Assembly (NCBI RefSeq): GCF_014695385.1
Contig: NZ_JACJOD010000006.1
Span: forward strand, 310,001 to 374,000
DNA: 64,000 nt
Direction of reading: 5' to 3'
From: Trichocoleus sp. FACHB-46
Lineage (GTDB): Bacteria; Cyanobacteriota; Cyanobacteriia; FACHB-46
The notes under the pieces were generated by a model, which was not told the origin of the DNA, ran no database searches, and saw only the letters and a program-made list of their open reading frames with translations. Every line of letters begins with the position of its first letter. Within the stretch, counting starts at the first letter, position 1. The translations under genes and the position numbers were made by a program. Below, one piece after another: positions 34,699 to 42,258 of the stretch.

Positions 34699-37515
34699 TT
34701 ACCTATTAGCAGAGCGGTTGGGTGTTGAGCTAAGCGTCACGCGATCGCCGTAGTTCAACAGGGTGTCGATGGTGTCTAGGCGGTGCTCCCAAGCGTCTAC
34801 CTGGTAACGATGCTCTAGGGCGTATAAGTTCATCCAACTGCTAAATTGAGCCCGGAAGTTAGTCAATTCTCGTTTGGCAGTTTTTAAGCGATCGCGTCCG
34901 GGGCGTTCGGCTAGAGCTTGGAGCGCTTGGTCCAAAGCTTTTGATTGATTTTGCCAACGGCTTAAAGCAGGTTCCCGCATCCAAAGTTGCTTTTGCCCTT
35001 GAAGGAAATTCCACTCACGTTGCAGAGCTGTGTAACGTACCGCTGCCGCCGCAAAAGGTTGACGATAAGGGACAGGCTCTTTGGGAGTTCGTTGAATTGG
35101 TCCTTGAGTTTTCTGAAAGATGGTCTGCAAGCGATCGTTGAAATTCTCAGCTGCAAATAGAGCATAACCCCCAGAGGGCAAGTCTCGTAGCGCCTGAATT
35201 TGATCGATTGCCACCGCTTCGGGGAGGTTCAACAGCCGGATTCCTGGCATGATCAAGGTTGAATTGAGCTTGCTGGAAGTTAGGTAAGGCTGGACTAAGC
35301 GTTGGAAGCGATTGGTATCCATTGCGTACGCCATCGGCACGACCAAATCAATATCTCCCCGCTCTGCCCAAGTTTCCCAATGCTGTTGCAGCTTCTGGAT
35401 GCGTTCGTGCTGCGGTAGGGGAAACACCGCGACTGACATGACCAAATTAGGTTTTGCTCGACGTAATTGCTGTGAGGTTTCGGCTACAAAACTGTCGATT
35501 TGTTGGGTGCGGAAGTTAGTCCAGCGCTGCCATAGGTTGCGATCGCTGGGAGAGATTTTGAGGGGGTCAACGCCGGCAAATTGCTGAAATTGCTGACGAG
35601 CGGCTTTGCCATAACCGTAAGTGCGCCCAGCCGCTGGGTCTTGGAAAGGATAGCGAATGTAGTCTAACTGAATGCCATCAACTTGATAGCGGCTGGCAAT
35701 TTCGTTGAGGAGTTGCTGCAAATAACGCCGTACTTCAGGATTAGCTGGATCAAGAAATGGTTTCTCTTGGCCTGCTGGGATGATGCGACCCCGGTTGTCG
35801 TAGTTGGCCCAGTCTGGATGAGCTGAAATGACTGGCCCTGGGTAATCTTTGGGAAGATTTAGCAGCAAGTTGTGGCGCTCGTTGCCAGCGGCAAAGGCCC
35901 AAACCCAAGCGTGTAGTTCCATGCCTCTAGCATGAGCCAGCTTAACGGCAGCCGCTAGCGGATCCCAGCCACGGGTGAGCGGGTTCTGTTGTGGTGCAAC
36001 TTGGCTGGGGTAAATGGTATAGCCTGCATTAACGGTTTCAAAGAAAACTGTGTTAATGCCCGATGCTGCCAAGCGATCGAATAAAGCTGCGAGTCCTTGC
36101 TCAGAACCCGCTCGGACAATGGTGCCTCGGTCCAGCCATATAGCACGAATTTCCGGTTGAGCCCGTAACCGTTCAGTCGGATAGTTATCCCAAAGGAATC
36201 GTCGAGTTTGGATCCACTGGCTACGAGCTTTGCGGTAATCTCCTTGCGCTACTAATTGAGAAAATTTTTGCAGCCCTTGACGAGCCGTGGCTACAACTTG
36301 AACCGGGTCAGAGGAAGCAGCCGTGGCTGAAGTTTTAGTAGGCGTAGCGGCAACAAACTCCTTGCTGCTGGCAACTAAGCTGGATGCGGTTGTGTTATCG
36401 GATGTAGAGATTGAAGTAGCTGTCTGAGCAGAGCTGTTAGCGGCATTGGCAGTGAGGAGAGCGCTTGCCACTCTGCCGATCAAATTCTCTAGCTCTTGGC
36501 GCATTGCGATCGCTTCGAGCGTGGCGATAGGGAGTGCCCCTGGCTCAACTTCTATGCCTGGAGGCGCTACCTGCTCGGCGGGGTCGTTGCCAGACTGGGT
36601 AGGTGCCTGACGCAACGCTGTGGAGCCTGTTGGCGGTGTAGAGCTGAGAGGAAGGCTGAGGGTGCTGGTGCCTACGCTGGGTTTTGGGGCTGTGCTGTTA
36701 GTTGGAGTCGCGGGCAGTGGCGCTGCTGCGATAGGAACTGTGACGACTGGCACTTCCCCATAGCGGCTCAAAGCGGCTCGGAGCCAAGTGCCATCAAACT
36801 CAGCAGAGCCTGAAGAGCGCCGACCCCAATTCCAACCAAAGAAAGTGGATCGCTCCGTGGTCACGATCGCCGGTGGGTTGTCACTAGGCGCTCCAGTGGC
36901 AGTGACAGCAGGATTAACTCCTGTAGCACTTTTCCAAGTCGCAATCGTTTGGCTGCTGAGGCTAGAAGGCATAATCACACCTCCCCAGAGGCCACTGGCC
37001 GCTTGACCTTTGCGCGCCCAAGACTGGGGTTGCCTCGTGATGGTTTGCAAACCCGTGGGTTCTGAAAGAGGGTAGGCCCAGTAAGCACCCAAGAGCGATC
37101 GCAGGGCTTGCCGTACCCCTAAAGGCGACAACCGACCGACAGGGCCACTAACGACCACCCGCCCACCTCGGCTCATCCACTCTTCTAAGGCGATCGCTTG
37201 CGCTTCTGTAACTGTTTCCACATTTGGCAGAAATAGCACGCTGATGCCGTTGAGGTCAGCGGCTCGCTGTACCTGTTGGAAATCAATCACGCGATAACCG
37301 ACTTTAGCGGCTTGCAGCCGAGTGGTAATACTTTCCCAGTCAGCCGCATTATCTGAGCTGCGTGCCACTCCTAGAGATATCCGTTCGGCAACCGCTGGGG
37401 AGAGCAACACGAGACATTGCAGCAACAAGCCCAAACAAACACTAGTCGCTAGCCGACTCTTGCTCATCAGATTCAAAAGTAAACGAGTTGAACGAGTTGA
37501 GCGCCTTTGATGCAT
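34699..37515 (-). CDS. Secreted family-10-like glycosidase (GHL10/YngK type)
   Basis: This exported protein of about 938 residues has an N-terminal signal peptide around CLGLLLQCLVLLSPAVAE, then a ThuA/DUF4350-like domain with GRVVVSGPVG (about 45-260), a Ser/Thr/Pro-rich linker (about 260-420), and the GHL10 (beta/alpha)8 domain (about 440-790). Motifs include EIRAIWLDRGTIVR, GMELHAWVWAFAAGN, QLDYIRYP and MAYAMDTNRF. The family is related to glycoside hydrolases; Asp in QLDYIRYP is a likely catalytic acid. The C-terminus is helical. The ATG at 37515 or 37446 could be the start; the latter begins nearer the signal peptide. It probably acts on an extracellular or cell-wall polysaccharide; the substrate is unknown. 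Confidence 0.88.
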   Translation of the reverse strand: MHQRRSTRSTRLLLNLMSKSRLATSVCLGLLLQCLVLLSPAVAERISLGVARSSDNAADWESITTRLQAAKVGYRVIDFQQVQRAADLNGISVLFLPNVETVTEAQAIALEEWMSRGGRVVVSGPVGRLSPLGVRQALRSLLGAYWAYPLSEPTGLQTITRQPQSWARKGQAASGLWGGVIMPSSLSSQTIATWKSATGVNPAVTATGAPSDNPPAIVTTERSTFFGWNWGRRSSGSAEFDGTWLRAALSRYGEVPVVTVPIAAAPLPATPTNSTAPKPSVGTSTLSLPLSSTPPTGSTALRQAPTQSGNDPAEQVAPPGIEVEPGALPIATLEAIAMRQELENLIGRVASALLTANAANSSAQTATSISTSDNTTASSLVASSKEFVAATPTKTSATAASSDPVQVVATARQGLQKFSQLVAQGDYRKARSQWIQTRRFLWDNYPTERLRAQPEIRAIWLDRGTIVRAGSEQGLAALFDRLAASGINTVFFETVNAGYTIYPSQVAPQQNPLTRGWDPLAAAVKLAHARGMELHAWVWAFAAGNERHNLLLNLPKDYPGPVISAHPDWANYDNRGRIIPAGQEKPFLDPANPEVRRYLQQLLNEIASRYQVDGIQLDYIRYPFQDPAAGRTYGYGKAARQQFQQFAGVDPLKISPSDRNLWQRWTNFRTQQIDSFVAETSQQLRRAKPNLVMSVAVFPLPQHERIQKLQQHWETWAERGDIDLVVPMAYAMDTNRFQRLVQPYLTSSKLNSTLIMPGIRLLNLPEAVAIDQIQALRDLPSGGYALFAAENFNDRLQTIFQKTQGPIQRTPKEPVPYRQPFAAAAVRYTALQREWNFLQGQKQLWMREPALSRWQNQSKALDQALQALAERPGRDRLKTAKRELTNFRAQFSSWMNLYALEHRYQVDAWEHRLDTIDTLLNYGDRVTLSSTPNRSANR

Positions 37516-37900
37516 CACTAGATCGGCAACATCCAAAATAACTGACTGAGAGCAAAGCGATCGCTGGAACCAACGCCACAGCTTCTGTTGCAGATTGCTA
37601 TGAAAACCATGTATGCGAAAAAATCAGCTCCTAAAGCGGATATAGCAGCCACAAGCAATTTCCCATAGCTATTGCCAGGGAGAAACTGGAGCCTTCTAGG
37701 AGCAAGATTTTAAGACTTATTTCAACTTGAAGGGTTCCCTAAATAGGCCCAAAAGCTCAACGATCTCTGCACCCCTGCTCGATTAAATTCTGTGTAGAGC
37801 TTTACCCCGCTGTTTATCCTACCCCTGCTAGTTCCTGAGTGCAAACTGTGACATCGTTCAAGTAGACCTTGCCATCCAACACTCAGGGTTGCAGTATCTC
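37516..37900. other. Intergenic region without recognised feature
   Basis: A 385-bp gap between two co-directional minus-strand genes. I see no ORF, RNA motif or strong terminator. It presumably contains the promoter of the glycosidase gene. Confidence 0.5.
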
Positions 37901-40558
37901 CTACTCAACCGCCTCATTGACCGGGAAGCGATCGATCAACTGAATAGCTCGGTAGGCATTCTGGCGCAGCGAATTTGGCAGATGTGGGACATGGGGAATT
38001 TGCGAAAGGAAATCTAAGGTCCGTCGCAAAATTCGTACTACGTCTCCTTCATCCAAACTGGTGTTTTCTCCCAGTTCCGCCCATTCCACTCCCAGAGCCC
38101 ACTGCTCGACCAAAGCAATCAGCTCGTCTTCTAGCCAAACGGGTAAAGCCACTTGATGCCGTCGTTGCACCTGGAATAACTGCCGTCGTAAGCCCCGTAA
38201 GCCACCCAGCGCTTCTTCAACTGCCGAGGAAGCTTGGTAGCGAGTCCAACTGTCAGGACGCGAGACCTCTGTGACCAAAGCAGCACAAGCGGCAGCCAAA
38301 TGGTGCGGGTCCAAATCATCGAGTTCTCCCGACATGAGGGAGATGCCCAGCCATAACTCGTTATCTCCACGAATGGCTGCTGCTGCTTGGCCCAGAACAG
38401 TCGGAGTTAAGCCATCCAAGCCGCCAAACGTCTGCAAAATCTCAATCAAGTGAACAAACTCTTCCCAATGCTGGTGGGATAGCTGCTCTAACTTGGCTTG
38501 GCGTTGAGCAATATCTTCTTGCAAATTCTGGACTCGGCGCTGCCGCTTTAACAGCGTGGCAGAATTGCCCCATTGATGTAGGGGATGCGCCTCTAGTTGG
38601 GTTTGCACCGCTTGCAGCCGTTCGAGTTGGGCTTGGACTTCTGGGGCAGTTTCGAGGAGCGAAGGCACAGGAGGAATTTGCCGGGCGATCGCTCCAGTTT
38701 CTTCGTTGCCTTTACGGCATTGTCCTGGTTTCAGCGGCATCTCAGTGGGAGGGATGAGGCTGTCTACTGCCTTAATGCGAGGGATCTCGGCTCGCAAGCT
38801 GACAACGTCTCCCACCGCTACGACATACCAGCGATTATCTTGACCCAAGCAAACGAGATAAGGAAATTGGCCAGAACCTGGAGTTTTCATCACCAGAGCC
38901 GCTGGGATTGGGTCGGCGGTAGGGACGTTCTCTCCCTTCAGCCCCAGTACGGTGCCCGCGATCGCAAATGAGAGTGCTACAGCAATGTCACCCGACTGCA
39001 TCTCCTGGGCTTGGTGCTGCAAAATTTTCAGTAGGCGGCGTTCTTCTTTCAGGCGCTCTTGTAGCTTTTCGTAACTCGAAAATAGTTGTGGATCAACCAG
39101 TTCGAGCTGAGCTTGAAGTTGCTCAAGCTCTTTAGTTAGATCAGCGATCGCCTGCTGTTGGGGCCGCAAAGACAGCGTGGCGAGATATTGCCCAAAACTG
39201 CGCTCAACCAGCTCTTGCGCTTCCTCTAAGGTGTGAGTTTGCAGCAAGTTTAGGACCATGCCATAGCTGGGAGTGAATTGGCTGATCAACGGATCAGCCC
39301 CGACTGTGGCTAAGTATGCGGCTTCTTTGGCCCCCTCAAAGGGAGTTTGCACCGTGACGACATGCCCTAACTCGTCCATCCCCCGCCGACCCGCTCGACC
39401 CGACATCTGGAGAAACTCTGAGGGATTGAGGAGGCGATGTCCTAAATCGGTGCGCTTGGAGAGGCTAGAAACCACTGTGGTGCGGGCAGGCATGTTGATG
39501 CCAGCGGCCAAGGTTTCGGTGGCAAAGACCACCTTGATCAGCCCTTGCTGAAAGAGTTCTTCAACTAAGCCTTTCCAGGCAGGCAAAATTCCAGCGTGGT
39601 GGGCGGCAATACCCCGGTAGAGCGGCTCAATCTGCCCAGCCCGCCCAGCGTCAGGGTGTCGCATCAAAAACTCATCAATCAGGTGTTTCAGCTTTGCCGC
39701 TTCCGCCTCGTTGACCAAGGATAAATGCTCGACTTGGGTAATGGCGCGATCGCAATTACGACGGCTAAAGATGAAATAGATTGCTGGAAGCATGTCCCGC
39801 TGCTGCAACTGGCTGACCACATAAGCCAGCCCAGGCTCGTCTTCCCGCTTGCGTTGGCCTCGGCCTCCTTTAGGTTTGAGGCGGGCGTTGATCTTTTTTT
39901 GATCTTGGCTGAGGAGAGGAAATAAGCCTTTGGGGTTACAGAAATGAAAGCGCAAAGGAACGGGTCGGAAATCTGAATAGATCAGTTCTGTGGGGCCATG
40001 TACCCGACCAATCCAATCCGTGAGTTGATCGCTGTTGGCAACGGTGGCTGACAGCGCGACTAGCTGTACATCTGGTGGGCAGTAGATAATTGATTCTTCC
40101 CAAACGGTGCCCCGCTGGCGATCGTTCATGTAGTGGCATTCGTCCAAAACCACTGCTTCTACGCCGACCATTGAGGTGCCAACTTCACCGATCGGAGTGC
40201 CGTAAAGCATGTTGCGGAAGATTTCGGTCGTCATGACCAAAATGGGTGCTTCCCGGTTGATCGATACATCTCCTGTCAGCAGCCCGACTTGCTCAGGGCC
40301 AAAGCGATCGCGAAAATCTCGTAACTTTTGATTGGATAATGCTTTGAGCGGAGTCGTGTAGAACACTCGTCGCCCCTGAGCCAGAGCGCGATAGATGGCA
40401 TACTCGCCAATTAACGTTTTGCCTGACCCCGTTGGCGCACAGACTACGACCGATCGCCCCGCATTCAGAGCCGCGATCGCTTGATACTGAAACGCATCTA
40501 ATTCAAAGGGAAACAGCTCTCGTAAATTTAGTTCTGGCAGAGTAGAGGAAACGTTCAC
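37901..40558 (-). CDS. Ski2/Mtr4-like superfamily 2 RNA helicase
   Basis: This 885-residue DExH helicase has Walker A APTGSGKT at 41-48, DExH-box DECH at 139-142 (VVLDECHYMN) and motif III LSATVAN near 170. The second RecA domain has FATETLAAGINMPARTTV and QMSGRAGRRG (motif VI). A long coiled coil (about 465-520) follows, and the C-terminus carries a DSHCT-like domain (about 710-880, LDEGDVVRILRRTLDFLSQI). Cyanobacteria and plant chloroplasts share such Ski2-like helicases (ISE2-like), thought to unwind RNA in processing or degradation; the specific role here is inferred. The ATG at 40558 begins the conserved N-terminus. Confidence 0.93.
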   Translation of the reverse strand: MNVSSTLPELNLRELFPFELDAFQYQAIAALNAGRSVVVCAPTGSGKTLIGEYAIYRALAQGRRVFYTTPLKALSNQKLRDFRDRFGPEQVGLLTGDVSINREAPILVMTTEIFRNMLYGTPIGEVGTSMVGVEAVVLDECHYMNDRQRGTVWEESIIYCPPDVQLVALSATVANSDQLTDWIGRVHGPTELIYSDFRPVPLRFHFCNPKGLFPLLSQDQKKINARLKPKGGRGQRKREDEPGLAYVVSQLQQRDMLPAIYFIFSRRNCDRAITQVEHLSLVNEAEAAKLKHLIDEFLMRHPDAGRAGQIEPLYRGIAAHHAGILPAWKGLVEELFQQGLIKVVFATETLAAGINMPARTTVVSSLSKRTDLGHRLLNPSEFLQMSGRAGRRGMDELGHVVTVQTPFEGAKEAAYLATVGADPLISQFTPSYGMVLNLLQTHTLEEAQELVERSFGQYLATLSLRPQQQAIADLTKELEQLQAQLELVDPQLFSSYEKLQERLKEERRLLKILQHQAQEMQSGDIAVALSFAIAGTVLGLKGENVPTADPIPAALVMKTPGSGQFPYLVCLGQDNRWYVVAVGDVVSLRAEIPRIKAVDSLIPPTEMPLKPGQCRKGNEETGAIARQIPPVPSLLETAPEVQAQLERLQAVQTQLEAHPLHQWGNSATLLKRQRRVQNLQEDIAQRQAKLEQLSHQHWEEFVHLIEILQTFGGLDGLTPTVLGQAAAAIRGDNELWLGISLMSGELDDLDPHHLAAACAALVTEVSRPDSWTRYQASSAVEEALGGLRGLRRQLFQVQRRHQVALPVWLEDELIALVEQWALGVEWAELGENTSLDEGDVVRILRRTLDFLSQIPHVPHLPNSLRQNAYRAIQLIDRFPVNEAVE

Positions 40559-41143
40559 GCACTAAGTTCCAATCAGGTTGCGATCTATACTCAAGAGGCA
40601 AAATTTCGCGAGAAATTGGCCTACAATTCATCTTTTTAATTGTAAACCGCAGCTACTAAAGCTGTTTGCTAAGATCAACCTCGTCGCCTTACGAGGAGGT
40701 CGAGCCAACTCAGTTGTCGCCTTCAAGAATCTTAATAATTGATTGTGATTAAAGCTTGACTATTCTTCAGCTTAATCTAGGGCAAATCAGACCGCGATCG
40801 CCACTTCATACATACATTTCTGGCGAATAGCAACCGAGGATACAGCGGCAAATATCTGATTGATCGTAAACTTGGCTACTGCTTTTAGGTAGATGACCAT
40901 GCGGTTTAACGTGAGCTATATTGTCTCAAGGATGAAGGGTTCAATCAACCTCGGATAAGGAATTCCTCATACAACCGTGTTGGTGAAGGATTTCTTAACG
41001 TTATTTAAATCACATCTGAGCACAATCTTTGCTCTGAAATAGAACCGTCTTTTGATGGCATTTCTTACATCAAAAAGGCGTTCATTAAAACATTCAGTGG
41101 GTAGCCTAATCCGGATTAATAAGCATCAAGGTGAAAACTTGAA
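40559..41143. other. Intergenic region upstream of riboswitch
   Basis: It holds the promoters of the divergent helicase and the riboswitch transcript. Visible structures: hairpin CCTCGT/ACGAGG (40679-40696), hairpin TTTTGATG/CATCAAAA (41050-41075), and the perfect palindrome TAATCCGGATTA (41107-41118) 26 bp before the riboswitch, a candidate operator. No ORF looks real. Confidence 0.55.
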
Positions 41144-41248
41144 TGCTGTTTCGTCTGGAACGGAGGAACCGATTTTTGGGGCTAATCTCAAAGATTAATT
41201 TGAGAGAGACACCTTCCAGTCTTAGCCCGTCAGCTAACTCCGTCGGCA
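41144..41248 (+). promoter_or_regulatory. c-di-AMP riboswitch (ydaO/yuaA class)
   Basis: Matches the ydaO-yuaA consensus as I remember it: GGAACGGAGGAACC then GATTTTTGGGGCTAATC, and the near-invariant 3' block AGCCCGTCAGCTAACTCCGT. P1 closes through TGCTG (41144-41148) with CGGCA (41244-41248, one G-U pair). The class binds cyclic di-AMP and normally turns genes off when c-di-AMP is high. A terminator follows at 41368-41399, just before the Usp-like gene. Confidence 0.9.
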
Positions 41249-41367
41249 GTGGGAGGAGTACCTAGGACGCAGGCTTTTGATAGCAACGGTCATTGCGGTC
41301 TCCTAGCAGATATCAGATTCCCCTAAGAGATTTCTCTCAGAGTTGATGATGTCTGTTTCCTGGCCCA

Positions 41368-41399
41368 CCTCTCGAAACAAGTAGTCTGGAGAGGTTTTT
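41368..41399 (+). terminator. Riboswitch-linked terminator that also covers the ribosome site
   Basis: Stem CCTCTC (41368-41373) with GAGAGG (41389-41394), then TTTTT. It ends 4 bp before the GTG start at 41403. The 3' arm contains GGAGAGG, which is also the only plausible Shine-Dalgarno for that gene (8-nt spacing), so the same stem could stop transcription or block translation. Confidence 0.8.
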
Positions 41400-41402
41400 A
41401 TC

Positions 41403-42230
41403 GTGAATATTATGCCAATGTTGGTGCGGCTACAGGGCGCACTGGGTTCAACTGACTTAATCGAGCAAATTCTGCTGTTGCCTCAGCGGCCCAAGGGCGA
41501 TCGCTCGTCCGGTAAACTGCATTTACCAGGTCAGGCTCGGCGGGCTACTAAACGGCACCTCCAGGCTAACCGTCCAGAAGCAGCGTCTGGAGCTGATGCT
41601 GAAATTAATTTGGTGGTGGGCTACAACAGCTCCCCCAAAAGCCAGACCGCTTTGGATTTGACCCTGTGGATTGCTCACCAGACTCGTTTAGCGACTCGTC
41701 GCCAAGTGACCGTACAGGTGGTCTATGTCATCAATCCCACTGACTGTCTAGATAGCATTCCCACTACAACCGATTTTCGCCCGGTCAGAACGGGCAAGAA
41801 ATCTTCTCAGCGCCAAGCGCAGCTATCTAAGGCACTGGTGGCACCTGATACTTATAGTGCGGCCTCTAGTGCCACTTCGGAGCGGGAAGGCGCGATCGCA
41901 ACTCTAGCTGAACCAACCCTAGAAGATGCTGGGCTACCATTTGGCAATTACCCCCTGTGCCAAGTAGACCAATTTGAGCAGGCAGACCGAATTTTGTGGC
42001 AAGCCCGCTGTCTAGCTAACGAGTGGCGTGGTTCCCTGAAAACGCACCTACGATTTGGGCAAGTCGCTCAGGAATTGCGGAGTGTTGCTAAAGCAGAATC
42101 GGCAGTGCTGTTGTGGTTGGGTTGTGACTCTCCCAAGAACTCCATTGTCCGAACCTTGAGCGCCAATAGCCCTTGTCCCGTCTTGGGCGTACCCTCTTCT
42201 CTCCATCCCGATCGCTACTTTGATGCCTAA
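41403..42230 (+). CDS. Universal stress protein (UspA)-like protein
   Basis: This 275-residue protein has the UspA fold split into two recognisable parts. Residues about 66-110 give the first strand and helix (INLVVGYNSSPKSQTALDLTLW ... VQVVYVINP). Residues about 195-270 give the C-terminal strands (LKTHLRFGQVAQELRSVAK, VLLWLGC, NSPCPVLGVP). A low-complexity insert of about 80 residues separates them, and a 60-residue basic segment precedes the domain. Usp proteins bind nucleotides or signal stress, often near ion transporters. The GTG at 41403 is chosen because GGAGAGG is 8 nt upstream; ATGs at 41412 and 41418 are too far from it. Control by the upstream c-di-AMP riboswitch is expected. The function is not known. 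Confidence 0.82.
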   Translation: MNIMPMLVRLQGALGSTDLIEQILLLPQRPKGDRSSGKLHLPGQARRATKRHLQANRPEAASGADAEINLVVGYNSSPKSQTALDLTLWIAHQTRLATRRQVTVQVVYVINPTDCLDSIPTTTDFRPVRTGKKSSQRQAQLSKALVAPDTYSAASSATSEREGAIATLAEPTLEDAGLPFGNYPLCQVDQFEQADRILWQARCLANEWRGSLKTHLRFGQVAQELRSVAKAESAVLLWLGCDSPKNSIVRTLSANSPCPVLGVPSSLHPDRYFDA

Positions 42231-42258
42231 GTCCCGCTTGGGCCTAGAGCGGTTGTGC

